Origin: Ammoniphilus sp. YIM 78166
GTDB taxonomy: Bacteria; Bacillota; Bacilli; Aneurinibacillales; RAOX-1
Direction: 5' to 3'
Assembly (NCBI RefSeq): GCF_004522215.1
Contig: NZ_SDLR01000009.1
Span: 62,279 to 126,278 of the forward strand
Length of the DNA stretch: 64,000 bases
Positions within the stretch are counted from its first letter, which is position 1; each line of letters opens with the position of its first letter. Positions 24,670-33,742 of this stretch are shown here, piece after piece. Made by a program: the position numbers and the translations under genes. Below the pieces are notes generated by a model. The model saw only the letters and a program-made list of their open reading frames with translations, had not been told where the DNA came from and searched no databases.

Positions 24670-25950
24670 TTATTGATTAATAAGCACTCTAGCATCTTCT
24701 TCCTGTCCAGCCATGACCTTCACCCATTGTCTCCAGAATCCTCTCATTTGCAATTCATCGGTGGAAAGCGGCTGTTCTCGGTGCATTCCTCGGGATATAT
24801 CCTGCCATTGCACTTCCTTCATTGTGCTGAAGCCTAATTGGCAAACCTCTAAGGATTCCACATCATCCGGTGTCGCAAAGCCAGCAGGACCTAAGAAGGT
24901 TAAGAAGTAATCCAATCTTCTTGCTCTCAAGTTTTCCGCTTCCCCTTTAGGTCCCATAGCCCAGGCCGTTACTTCCATGTAATCAGGGGCGATCGGGTCA
25001 AACGTTCGAATGGTTAAGGACATGATGTCGTTGATAACTAAGTTCGGGAAGATCCATAAATTCCGATTGCTCTCCGCCATCTTCTTCGCTTTTTCCGGAC
25101 CACAGCGTTCTTCTAGCTCTTTTCTGATTTCTTCAATCTCGGATTTGGCTTCCTCTCCCCAGATCGGCGTCCACTTCGCTACCGGCCGTCCCCAAGGGGC
25201 ATTGTATTGCATCAAGGTATGTCCATTCCCCAACGATTTACCGACTCCATCGGTTAAACCGGCAGAAACATCCAGGTCCAAATCTTTTAAAAACGTGAAG
25301 TAGGTTTTATGGTTGTGGGCCGCGTGATAGCCATCAATGCTGTTTTCGCCTAACAGCTTCCAGTTCGCTCTTATACTATATTTATGAGTTCCTCCAATGA
25401 CTTCCATGCCACTAGGCGATTGGTCAGCCACTAGATCCAAATATTCCTTAGCAGCCCCGAGATACTCCTCTAGTGATTCAGCTTGGGGGTTAAAGTTTAC
25501 AAACACAAAACCTTTATAGCTTTCCGTTTTCGGCTCGTGCAAGTTGAATTCCGAACGGTCGAAATTTTCCCCATACGCATCCCGATGCGGTACGCCGATC
25601 AGCTCGCCATCATTCTTGAAGGACCAGGCATGGTAACAGCAGACAAAGGTTTTAGCGTTCCCTTTTTCTTCTCGGCAAACCAACGCGCCGCGGTGCGTAC
25701 ATGTATTTAAAAGAACATGATATTGACCTTTGGCATCCCGAGAAAAAATAAGGGCGCGACCTGCTACCTTGCGTGTGACAAAATCTCCAGCGTTCGGAAT
25801 TTCGGATTCATGACCCACATAGATCCAGCATTTTGAGAAAATATTTTCTTTTTCCATTTTGAAGATTTCCGGATCCACAAAGGTGCTTCGATGAACTTTA
25901 AACTTGTTTTCTTGTTGGTTATCAATAACCAATTGCTTCACATCAACCAT
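24670..25950 (-). CDS. Rieske aromatic ring-hydroxylating dioxygenase, alpha subunit
   Basis: About 426 residues. The Rieske [2Fe-2S] motif is CTHRG near residue 83 and CCYHAW near residue 103. The mononuclear iron site follows in ENSIDGYHAAHNH, with the distal Asp in RTFDPIAPDY. It belongs to the benzoate/cumate-type alpha subunits. The ATG at 25950 has GGGGAGG about ten bases ahead. No ferredoxin or reductase gene is present in the operon, so electrons must come from components encoded elsewhere. The substrate is probably an aromatic carboxylic acid, judged from the BenE and decarboxylase neighbours. Confidence 0.9.
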   Translation of the reverse strand: MVDVKQLVIDNQQENKFKVHRSTFVDPEIFKMEKENIFSKCWIYVGHESEIPNAGDFVTRKVAGRALIFSRDAKGQYHVLLNTCTHRGALVCREEKGNAKTFVCCYHAWSFKNDGELIGVPHRDAYGENFDRSEFNLHEPKTESYKGFVFVNFNPQAESLEEYLGAAKEYLDLVADQSPSGMEVIGGTHKYSIRANWKLLGENSIDGYHAAHNHKTYFTFLKDLDLDVSAGLTDGVGKSLGNGHTLMQYNAPWGRPVAKWTPIWGEEAKSEIEEIRKELEERCGPEKAKKMAESNRNLWIFPNLVINDIMSLTIRTFDPIAPDYMEVTAWAMGPKGEAENLRARRLDYFLTFLGPAGFATPDDVESLEVCQLGFSTMKEVQWQDISRGMHREQPLSTDELQMRGFWRQWVKVMAGQEEDARVLINQ

Positions 25951-26284
25951 GAATATGTACCTCCCCAATTTTTAGTAGAATTGAATAATTTTATTTTTGC
26001 TTGAATTTGTGAACATGTCCAATCAATGTTTTTACTGGAAATCACCGGTTACCATAAAGATCTTTTCACTTGGTTGACCTCTTATTCATAATTTACTAAA
26101 ATTAATTTTGATTCTCATAATTAAACGCTTACACCTCCTTGTTTTCGTTCCGTTTCTGGTGATTATCGTATCACCCTAAGAGCTGTAAGGTCTAATCACA
26201 ATATTTTTTGTAATTTGAATATTTTCGAAGAAAACTTTTATTCAATACGCTCTCTCAATCGATGTAAGCAGAGGAGGATTTGGA
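25951..26284. promoter_or_regulatory. Divergent promoter region between the dioxygenase operon and lysR
   Basis: A non-coding AT-rich stretch of about 330 bases separating oppositely transcribed genes. LysR proteins normally bind such regions at T-N11-A motifs. Several candidates are possible and I cannot pick one. GAGGAGG precedes the lysR start. Confidence 0.5.
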
Positions 26285-27181
26285 ATGAATTACGATCAGT
26301 TGCATGCCTTTTATTATGTTTCTAAGGTCATGAATTTTACGAAAGCTAGTGAAATTCTCAACCTGACACAACCAGCTATTACGGCTCGAATCCGCAATCT
26401 GGAGACAGAACTTTCCTGTCAGTTATTTGATAAGCAAGGCAAACAACTTTCTCTGACGAAAGAAGGAAAATTGCTGCTAGACTATGCAGAGAGAATCATC
26501 TTTTACTCGGAAGAAGCCAAAGAAGCGATTCAATCCATTAACCAAGAACAACTCATTATTGGCTTTGGGCCAAGCTTTCCCTATGAGGTCATTTGCAAAG
26601 CGGTCCAGGAATTTACGAACAAACATAACGTTTATATCCAGATTATCGAAGGACATGATTCGATCAGCCTAGGGGACCAAGTGAAGAATCAAAAGATCGA
26701 TCTAGCCTTTATTCGTATTCCTGTATACGACCCAACCCTCACCCTAGACTATCTTTATAAAGATAAAATGGTGGTGTTTGTATCCCCTAGCCACCCGCTC
26801 GCGTCCAAGACTTCTGTGACGAAGAAAGACCTGAACGGTCAAACCATGATTCATTACTGCCGAAATATCGAGATGTGGAGAAGGATTGAAGAATCGTTAG
26901 TGGGAGTCAAAGATCTCAAATGCCTCGAAGTTCATAACCTCGAAATGCTGAAGCGGTTTGTAAAGGAAGGGATAGGGTTCAGCATCCTCCCTCGATTTGG
27001 GCTAATTGAAGAAGTGGAAAAAGGGGAATTGAAACTATTGGATTATGATTTGCTCAACCATATGCCAAAGGATATCATGGCGGTCTATGTAAACGGTTCC
27101 TCACGTACAGAATGGATCAAAGCCTTTGTGTCTACCTTTTCTAATCAGATCACTAAACATTCGGAAGCCTATATTTTGTAA
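26285..27181 (+). CDS. LysR-family transcriptional regulator
   Basis: A 298-residue LysR protein. The N-terminal winged helix reads YYVSKVMNFTKASEILNLTQ, then PAITARIRNLETELSCQLFD, and is followed by a periplasmic-binding-type effector domain (IIGFGPSFPYEV to DIMAVYVNG). It is transcribed divergently from the dioxygenase operon and upstream of the MFS transporter, so it probably activates one or both in response to the aromatic acid. A strong terminator follows. Confidence 0.92.
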   Translation: MNYDQLHAFYYVSKVMNFTKASEILNLTQPAITARIRNLETELSCQLFDKQGKQLSLTKEGKLLLDYAERIIFYSEEAKEAIQSINQEQLIIGFGPSFPYEVICKAVQEFTNKHNVYIQIIEGHDSISLGDQVKNQKIDLAFIRIPVYDPTLTLDYLYKDKMVVFVSPSHPLASKTSVTKKDLNGQTMIHYCRNIEMWRRIEESLVGVKDLKCLEVHNLEMLKRFVKEGIGFSILPRFGLIEEVEKGELKLLDYDLLNHMPKDIMAVYVNGSSRTEWIKAFVSTFSNQITKHSEAYIL

Positions 27182-27195
27182 GCCTTTGTAGGCGT

Positions 27196-27245
27196 AAAAA
27201 CTCCAGGTAAATCTCGGCTCTACGAGAATACCTGGAGTTTTTTTC
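27196..27245 (+). terminator. Terminator of lysR
   Basis: AAAAACTCCAGGTA pairs with TACCTGGAGTTTTT around a loop of about 22 bases and runs into a T tract. Confidence 0.85.
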
Positions 27246-27375
27246 AGTTTTTTATTCTACCCTCCCCAAAAAACTATTTATTAGAATCGTGTATATCTAA
27301 AAATAATTCTGATTTTACCATTTTCACCATATGCACTATAGTTTTCATAGAATCAAATAATTTGAGGAGGTACAT

Positions 27376-28731
27376 ATGCGCTCTATCGATGTTAATCAGA
27401 TCCTTAATGAGGCAAAGTTTAATCGCTTTCATGGTTTGGTCCTTTTCTGGTGTGCGTTTATCATCATCTTTGACGGCTTTGATCTGGTGATCTACGGCTC
27501 CGTTGTGCCCGTCCTCATGAACGAGTGGCAGCTCACCCCCGTCGAAGCAGGAACGCTCGGCAGTTATGCACTCTTTGGCATGATGTTTGGGGCCCTGATC
27601 TTCGGACCGTTAGCGGACAAGATGGGACGCAAAAATGTCATCTTAATCTGCGTCGCCTTGTTCAGCGTGTTCACCGCCTTGATTGCCTTTGCTACGACCC
27701 CAACAGAATTCGGAATCTACCGTTTCATTGCTGGCTTGGGATTAGGCGGCGTCATGCCGAACACAGTAGCCTTAATGACGGAGTATTCCCCGAAATCGAT
27801 GAAGAACACCTTAGTTGCGCTGATGTTTAGCGGATATTCCATAGGTGGAGTTCTATCTGCGGGATTGGGCATCGTCCTCATTCCCCTGCTTGGCTGGGAA
27901 TCTCTCTTCTTAGTAGGGGCCCTGCCCATCCTTGCCCTTCCTTGGATGTATAAGTATCTCCCTGATTCGATTGGATTCTTATTAGCTAAAAAGAAGTACG
28001 ACGAAGTAGGCCAAATTTTATCCCAGATCGATCCTTCGTATACGCCTAAGAAAGGCGACCAATATGAAATGGTCCTTCCTGAAAAAGGCGGCATCCCCAT
28101 CGCCCAATTATTTACCCAAGGTCGGGCCCGAAGTACGCTGATGCTATGGATTACCTTTTTCATGTGTCTTCTTATGGTCTATGGATTAAATACTTGGTTG
28201 CCCAAACTGATGGCCGGGGCAGGCTATGAGTTAGGCTCTAGCTTGATGTTCCTTCTGATTCTGAACTTCGGTGCGATTTTTGGCGCGATATTCGGCGGCT
28301 GGGCGTCTGACCGCTGGAATGGAAAAAAAGTCTTGATGTCCTTCTTTATCGTAGCTGCTCTGTCCTTGACTCTACTCGGCTTTAAAGCCCATGTCTTGAT
28401 CTTGTATTTTCTTGTGGCTCTGGCTGGAGCCACTACGATTGGAACGCAAATTATTGCTTATTCCTTTGCCTCCCAGTATTATCCTTTGCAAATGCGCTCG
28501 ACTGGCATTGGCTGGGCCTCTGGAATCGGCCGATTCGGTGCCGTCGCGGGTCCCATCTTAGGTGGCTTTCTCCTTACTCTGAATTTACCGTTGCAACAAA
28601 ACTTCCTTGCGTTTGCCATTCCTGGCCTGATCGCAGCATTCGCCATTTCGTTCGTGCAGATTAGCAAGACAAGCAATCAAGCAAAACAGATGGACGAAAT
28701 TTATCCAGAAACGAACGCTATCGCAAAATAA
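27376..28731 (+). CDS. MFS transporter, aromatic acid:H+ symporter type
   Basis: A 451-residue major facilitator with 12 membrane segments. It has the AAHS signature DGFDLVIYGSVVP in segment 1, the loop motif GPLADKMGRKNVI between segments 2 and 3, and its repeat GGWASDRWNGKKVLM in the second half. This subfamily imports benzoate derivatives, 4-hydroxybenzoate, protocatechuate and similar acids. GAGGAGG lies before the ATG. It is the second aromatic-acid importer of the island besides the BenE protein. Confidence 0.9.
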   Translation: MRSIDVNQILNEAKFNRFHGLVLFWCAFIIIFDGFDLVIYGSVVPVLMNEWQLTPVEAGTLGSYALFGMMFGALIFGPLADKMGRKNVILICVALFSVFTALIAFATTPTEFGIYRFIAGLGLGGVMPNTVALMTEYSPKSMKNTLVALMFSGYSIGGVLSAGLGIVLIPLLGWESLFLVGALPILALPWMYKYLPDSIGFLLAKKKYDEVGQILSQIDPSYTPKKGDQYEMVLPEKGGIPIAQLFTQGRARSTLMLWITFFMCLLMVYGLNTWLPKLMAGAGYELGSSLMFLLILNFGAIFGAIFGGWASDRWNGKKVLMSFFIVAALSLTLLGFKAHVLILYFLVALAGATTIGTQIIAYSFASQYYPLQMRSTGIGWASGIGRFGAVAGPILGGFLLTLNLPLQQNFLAFAIPGLIAAFAISFVQISKTSNQAKQMDEIYPETNAIAK

Positions 28732-28758
28732 ACATGGAAAAGAAATGAGGAATTTAAC

Positions 28759-29718
28759 ATGAAGAATATGACCGTACTTGGAGCCGGTATTATGGGGCAT
28801 GGTGTGGCTCAATTATTTGCCCAAGCAGGAAAGAATGTACGCATTCAAGCCAGACGCCAGGAGTCCCTGGATCAAGCACGAGAACTCATTACGAACAGCC
28901 TGAAGATTATGGTAGAAAAAGACATGTTGACAACAAGCGAGATGAAAGCGACCCAGGCTCGCATCACCTATACCACCAATTTATATGAAGCCCTACAAGA
29001 TGCGGATTTTGTTCTTGAATCCATTCCTGAAGTACTAGAATTAAAATTGGACACCTATGAAATCGTGGAAAGCGTCGTCTCAGAGAAAACGATCATCTCA
29101 TCGAATACGTCTACTTTTCCGTTAAAAGATTTAACGCAAAGAGCTAAACATCCGGAACGATTTATTATCACTCACTTTTTTAACCCGCCACAACTCGTGC
29201 CGCTCGTGGAAATCGTGAAAGTCGCTGTCACAGAAGAAAAAGTCATCCAAGCAACCTATCATTTAATGAAAGAAATCGGGAGATCCCCCGTCATTCTACA
29301 AAAAGAAGTGCCTGGCTTTATCGTAAACCGCATCCAAGTCGCCATGCTTAGAGAAGCGTTTCACCTCATGGAAATGGGAGTGGCTACGGCAGAAGATATC
29401 GATATCGTGATGAAAGGCAGCATGGGCTTCAAGTGGGCCTTCTGCGGTCCCATGGAAAGTCAAGATTTAGCCGGCCTGCAAACTACGAAATATATGGTTG
29501 AAAATCTCCTGCCTGAACTTTCCGATGTTAAAGAACCCCCTGCCTTCTTGACTGAAATGGTAGAGAATAATCAGCTAGGGATCCGAACTGGAAAAGGATT
29601 CTACACGTATGCAGATAATCAAGCTGCAGAAAAAATCCGCAAACGAGATGATGATTTTCTTGAGCTTCTAAGGTTGCTGAACAGAGAGAAGGAAACGTTG
29701 CATAGCTATTCTGGATAA
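28759..29718 (+). CDS. 3-hydroxyacyl-CoA dehydrogenase family protein
   Basis: A 319-residue NAD-dependent dehydrogenase. The N-terminal Rossmann motif is VLGAGIMGHGVAQLFAQAG. The catalytic region is THFFNPPQLVPLVEIV, with PGFIVNRIQ and a C-terminal domain ending NQLGIRTGKGFYTY. It fits 3-hydroxybutyryl-CoA dehydrogenase or the related L-carnitine dehydrogenase and lambda-crystallin types. The gene follows the MFS gene by 27 bases. It could act in lower degradation of the ring-cleavage product. Confidence 0.88.
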   Translation: MKNMTVLGAGIMGHGVAQLFAQAGKNVRIQARRQESLDQARELITNSLKIMVEKDMLTTSEMKATQARITYTTNLYEALQDADFVLESIPEVLELKLDTYEIVESVVSEKTIISSNTSTFPLKDLTQRAKHPERFIITHFFNPPQLVPLVEIVKVAVTEEKVIQATYHLMKEIGRSPVILQKEVPGFIVNRIQVAMLREAFHLMEMGVATAEDIDIVMKGSMGFKWAFCGPMESQDLAGLQTTKYMVENLLPELSDVKEPPAFLTEMVENNQLGIRTGKGFYTYADNQAAEKIRKRDDDFLELLRLLNREKETLHSYSG

Positions 29719-29733
29719 AACAGTATAGTGTAT

Positions 29734-29762
29734 AAAAAGCACCTAGATAGTAGGTGCTTTTT
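29734..29762 (+). terminator. Terminator after the dehydrogenase
   Basis: AAAAAGCACCTA and TAGGTGCTTTTT pair around a short loop. Confidence 0.85.
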
Positions 29763-29832
29763 CAATGTTTATGGGTGGAGAAGAACATTGCTGGATCTCA
29801 ATTGTTGTACCCGAAGGGTGCACCATTTGTAT

Positions 29833-29908
29833 GGGGCTATAGCTCAGTTGGGAGAGCGCCTGCCTTGCAAGCAAGAGGTCATCGGTTCGATCCCGTTCAG
29901 ATCCACCA
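29833..29908 (+). tRNA. tRNA-Ala(TGC)-like gene, probably degenerate
   Basis: The 76-base sequence folds as a cloverleaf with anticodon TGC in a CTTGCAA loop, the GGTTCGATC T-loop block, an intact D stem and an encoded CCA end. The alanine identity pair G3:U70 is kept. Four stem pairs are broken: 4-69 (G-A), 7-66 (A-C), 28-42 (C-A) and 50-64 (T-T). A functional Bacillales tRNA-Ala normally pairs at all four. It may be a pseudo-tRNA or the remade end of an integration site. Confidence 0.7.
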
Positions 29909-29997
29909 TACATATATCAAAAAGCTTTTTTACTTTTCTTACTTCACTATAGATCTCCGATATTTGAACAAAAACTTAATCCTTCCTATCGGTTATT

Positions 29998-30534
29998 TTA
30001 TTTCGCCTTCACTCGTGATCTAATTTTAAATGTTTTTACTGGTTCTTTTTCTGCTAGCTTTTCCTTGTTTTCGTTTCCCCCACCAATTATTCCTTCCTGC
30101 CACAATTGATAAACATAAAGAATAATAGCTATGAATAGCATTAAAAAAAGGTTTTGGATAGGTGAAATATTTCCACCACCAGACCTAATACCTAGTTGGT
30201 TTAACCAAGTGGCTAAACCAAAACCATAAAAAAGGTCCGTCACTAAATTAACAAGCATATATATCCAAAATTTACGGAAGGTAAAAACGAATATCCATAT
30301 CGTCCCAACTAGGAACACTCCATATACAGTAAATAGCGGTATCACTTTATCCCACGCAAAAAGTGTTTCTTTGAATTTCCACCAATTGTATGTCCAAGCT
30401 ATTTGACCTAATAATGTATTTATTACAGTTGCAAATAAGGCAACAGGCATATATTTACGAATAGCTGAACGGTCTAAAAAGTACAATGAAAACCAAGGAA
30501 TGAGAAAAAGAGACCATATGGTTAATCGTTCCAT
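29998..30534 (-). CDS. CBO0543-family membrane protein
   Basis: A 178-residue protein with about five membrane segments and the family pattern YMPVALFATVINTLLGQIAW followed by WWKFKETLFAWDKVIPLFTV and a Lys/Glu-rich C-terminal tail. The family is common in spore-forming Firmicutes and has no known function. It stands alone between the tRNA-like sequence and the reductase gene. Confidence 0.75.
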   Translation of the reverse strand: MERLTIWSLFLIPWFSLYFLDRSAIRKYMPVALFATVINTLLGQIAWTYNWWKFKETLFAWDKVIPLFTVYGVFLVGTIWIFVFTFRKFWIYMLVNLVTDLFYGFGLATWLNQLGIRSGGGNISPIQNLFLMLFIAIILYVYQLWQEGIIGGGNENKEKLAEKEPVKTFKIRSRVKAK

Positions 30535-30692
30535 TAAACTAATGCCCCTTTCTATAATTTAATAGTTAATATTTTCAAAACAAAGGAATTTATACCACTT
30601 AGGATTACTCCCCTTTAACGGAGCAAAAAGGACTGCCAGATGCAGCCCAACTTATCGAACAATCGAATCCCGTCGTAGCTAAAATAATTTGG

Positions 30693-31262
30693 TCACTTTT
30701 CATGAAGGTGATAACATAATTGTACAACACCCGATGAAAACCTATTGGTTTCAACCAGTTTTAGATTCACCCTCTGCTTTATATCAGTAAACAGGGGTTT
30801 CCCTTCACCCAATACAACAGGGTGAACAGATAATCTGTATTCATCTACAAGACCTAAGTTTATAAAGGTGGTAATTAGACTTGCCCCACCATAAAGCCAA
30901 ATGTCTTTACCCGGCTTATTCTTTAATTTGAATATTTCTTCCTCAATATTTTCATTTATAAATGTAACGTTATTTTCGGACTTATTTTGTGTTTTTGAGA
31001 ACACATATTTCTCTTTACTATGAACCAATTCCCAAATCTCTTTTTCAGTATCAGATACCTTAATATCAGGTTTATACTGACCCCATAAATCATAACTTTT
31101 TCTTCCATATAAAATAGTGTCTATACGATTTAAGAAATTATTGAAGTCCATATCAGGGTCCATAATGCACCAGTCTACTTCCCCTTTCGGTCCTTCAATA
31201 AAACCATCTAAGGTAACTGCTAAATCTAAAATTATTTTTCTTGTTTGTTGTTTGTTAGCCAT
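30693..31262 (-). CDS. Dihydrofolate reductase / RibD C-terminal family protein
   Basis: About 189 residues of the RibD C-terminal, DHFR-like fold: KIILDLAVTLDGFIEGPKGE, then DTILYGRKSYDLW, then KDIWLYGGASLITTFI, then DEYRLSVHPVVLGEGKPLF. Bacillus relatives are YwjB and YyaP. The role is probably NADPH-dependent reduction of an unknown substrate. The ATG at 31262 has AAGGAGG ahead. The longer frame to 31307 has no site. It is not adjacent to folate or riboflavin genes. Confidence 0.85.
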   Translation of the reverse strand: MANKQQTRKIILDLAVTLDGFIEGPKGEVDWCIMDPDMDFNNFLNRIDTILYGRKSYDLWGQYKPDIKVSDTEKEIWELVHSKEKYVFSKTQNKSENNVTFINENIEEEIFKLKNKPGKDIWLYGGASLITTFINLGLVDEYRLSVHPVVLGEGKPLFTDIKQRVNLKLVETNRFSSGVVQLCYHLHEK

Positions 31263-31461
31263 TGTTTTTTCCTCCTTCAATAGATAACTACAACATAAAT
31301 TTACCATTAAAGACTTTTACTTGTTAAATTAATCTCCCCGTTTGTTGAGAAATGAAAAACAGCTTTCACGCAAATGTTCTTTTAACGAACGATCATCTTC
31401 CACTGATCCTTAACAAACTAGTTCCGTTATATCGTTCCAAAGCTTTTACCCTTTCTTCTAC

Positions 31462-32379
31462 CTACGGACTGTAGATTCCATTTACATACACGTGATGTCC
31501 GAAATATGGCTCTCCATTGTCCCGGACATAAAGATCCGTACTGGATATCATGGATAAGGATAATTCATACTTTCCATCCTTGAAAATCATTTCCGCAGAT
31601 GAGGGAGTAGCTTTTCCTGAATCAATGGTGCCGATATTGACTCCCCCATTCATCATTGCTTCTTTATTCGCTGCATAAAAGGCATCGAGACTAAATAATA
31701 GGCCATCACCAGAGGCTTTTTTAATCGTTATCGTAGAACTAGCGAGCTCATTAGAGCCATTCAATTTATATGTTCCAAGACGCAAGCGTTGCCATGCGTT
31801 AGAAATGCTGTCTTTCGGGTCCGTTTTCAGGCCGACCATTACATCTTGGACAGTAAGGATTCGGTATGGAACCCCGGATCGTGCCCTATCTTCAATGGAG
31901 TGATCCTCTATAAACCCCGAATCTATCTGCTTGAAGATTAATAATTGTGAAATAGGGATGGTACCCATATACCCAAAACCTGTTGTATAGTTGGCGATGA
32001 CGATAATGTCCTTCTTTCCGTCACCACTTACATCCCGGAAAGAGACGGCAGAGACAGTATAGACAGAATCAGGTGATTCAGGTTCATATTTTAGCTCCGT
32101 CACCGTATCTCCGCTCTTATAGTAAAAATGCGGCCGATTCTTACCATTTATTTTTTCTTCGGAAGTTATAAACTCAGACTCCCCGAAATTCTCGAAATGG
32201 ACTTGGAACGATTGATCTCTCAATATATCCCCAATGATGGAGTCTGATTTTTTTGGAACAGACGGATTCGTTGGGGTGGAGTAGGCTGAAGAAGAGGCTG
32301 GCTCGGAAGGTGTATTATCGCCGTTACAACCCGAGATTAGAAGAAGAATACTGAGAAGAAATAGAACGTGTCTAGTCAA
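31462..32379 (-). CDS. Lipoprotein of unknown function
   Basis: A 305-residue secreted protein. A TTG at 32379 starts a signal peptide ending in the lipobox LLLISGC, giving a lipid-anchored product, and GGGGGTC precedes it. The frame upstream of this TTG is not signal-like. The mature part has a Ser/Pro-rich linker and the sequence RDVSGDGKKDIIVIANY, which resembles an FG-GAP or EF-like Asp loop. No catalytic motif is seen. It is probably a surface lipoprotein and the role is unknown. Confidence 0.75.
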   Translation of the reverse strand: MTRHVLFLLSILLLISGCNGDNTPSEPASSSAYSTPTNPSVPKKSDSIIGDILRDQSFQVHFENFGESEFITSEEKINGKNRPHFYYKSGDTVTELKYEPESPDSVYTVSAVSFRDVSGDGKKDIIVIANYTTGFGYMGTIPISQLLIFKQIDSGFIEDHSIEDRARSGVPYRILTVQDVMVGLKTDPKDSISNAWQRLRLGTYKLNGSNELASSTITIKKASGDGLLFSLDAFYAANKEAMMNGGVNIGTIDSGKATPSSAEMIFKDGKYELSLSMISSTDLYVRDNGEPYFGHHVYVNGIYSP

Positions 32380-32458
32380 CTTGAACGACCCCCGGTTAAT
32401 CAAATTACATGAATGGATATCAACTTGCAAAAAGGGCAAATTTTTGCCCTTGAATGCT

Positions 32459-32848
32459 TTATTTGCTCTTTTCCAAGACATCAATTAATACGCCCTCAAT
32501 ATCTTTAGCAATAGCCTTTAACTGTTCGTCATCTAATAATCCAATCATTGCTGTTGGTTTTGGCAAACCTATTTTGGTTGTTCCTTCACTTTCATAAACC
32601 GTAATCTTGCATGGTAAGAAGTATCCCACCAATTCATTTTGATTTAACACTCTTGCCGCTTCCACTGGATTACAAACCTCCAAGATACGGTATGGTGTAG
32701 TATAACTATCTACACCCTTCTCTTGAAGCTTAGCCGGTAGATCTAACTGCCAAAGCACCCCAAATTTGTGCTCTTTCAGGTTGGCTTCTACTGCAGTAAC
32801 CGTTTCATCAATGCTCTTATCCGTAGTTACCGTATAATGAAATTCCAT
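32459..32848 (-). CDS. DUF302 protein, paralogue 1
   Basis: A 129-residue DUF302 protein (EFHYTVTTDKSIDETV, FGVLWQLDLPAKLQEKG, ILEVCNPVEAARVL). It is about 90% identical to the protein at 40769-41158. The single Cys in EVCNP and another in FLPCKI are kept in both. DUF302 proteins often accompany sulfur or metal redox genes. This copy lies outside the sulfur cluster and has no CstR-type operator. The ATG at 32848 matches the start of the paralogue. Confidence 0.85.
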   Translation of the reverse strand: MEFHYTVTTDKSIDETVTAVEANLKEHKFGVLWQLDLPAKLQEKGVDSYTTPYRILEVCNPVEAARVLNQNELVGYFLPCKITVYESEGTTKIGLPKPTAMIGLLDDEQLKAIAKDIEGVLIDVLEKSK

Positions 32849-33742
32849 CTGATGAATCCTCGTAAATACAAATAACACCATTTAACTGGTGGTTGATAAA
32901 GTTCAACAAATTGACATTCCCAATATCCCTTTTTCATCAAACTCCTCTCCCTAATAATACATCCACTGTATGTAAGCTCATACCTTGATAGGTCATATTC
33001 AAGTATCCTACAAGCGGACGGAACTAAAGCAGGGGTATGTACTGATCCCGTTCCCCCCAATAATCACTGTGGGTTGAGGACGGTTGCTTCGTCAAATTGC
33101 CCTAGAAGAGTGAAATGGACAGCAGGGAGTATATTGGCGAAATATATCGTTGTAACAACCAATTATGGATTTCGAACCGCTATCAAGCTAATGTTGATTG
33201 GAGATAAGACTGCTTTAGTATAACGAGTATTATTTTTATTTTTCATCGACTATTTTAGTCAAACAACAACAGCTTCCTTACATTAGCATTTCCATAAAAA
33301 GGATACTTTTATTACAGGAATGCTGCCCTTTAGTTGAATAAGAAAATTACCCATAATAAATACAAACAGTCCGAAATACGTTTACTATATTCCTAAGGCG
33401 GTTATTTCATTCCTATTTAGGTAGGATTAACTTTGGTTTGCTCCCAATCATTGATTCCCATCAATAAAGAAAAAAGGCTCTTCCCAACGAAAATGTTAGT
33501 GAAGAAGCCTTGCTTTGGATGTTGCTATGAAATTTTTTTTACGCTTTTTAGGAGAGCACCAACCATCATTTTAACCATTCAATATTTGTGTAAAACGAAT
33601 TCCAAGAACGCTCGACGGCGACTTCCCCGTTGATATCCATGAACTCATATTGATATGAACGGCAGGTGCTTAGGAAGTGGTGAAAAGATTAGTGTTAAAA
33701 TGTTAAATGCAATTTTCTTGTTGTAATGTAGACGAAAAAAAA
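32849..33742. other. Gap of about 900 bases without a recognisable gene
   Basis: No frame here has convincing codon use, a ribosome site or family motifs. On the minus strand a hairpin (AAGGCTTCTTC with GAAGAGCCTT, then T6) at about 33466-33512 could terminate transcription from the thioredoxin-like gene. The rest is AT-rich. Confidence 0.5.

Noticed and set aside
24177..24695. Dioxygenase beta subunit start at 24695
   Set aside because: The earlier ATGs would place the GGAG site at or inside the start. The ATG at 24656 has normal spacing.
30600..30710. Coding-like plus-strand stretch (GLPDAAQLIEQSNPVVAK)
   Set aside because: Only about 35 codons, no start, overlaps the end of the DHFR-like gene on the other strand. 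I could not assign a family.
32827..33060. 77-residue minus-strand frame upstream of DUF302 copy 1
   Set aside because: No start signal and no recognisable motif. Its end runs into the DUF302 start in another frame.
33433..33633. 66-residue plus-strand frame in the 900-base gap
   Set aside because: Low-complexity basic product, no ribosome site, overlaps a terminator-like hairpin.
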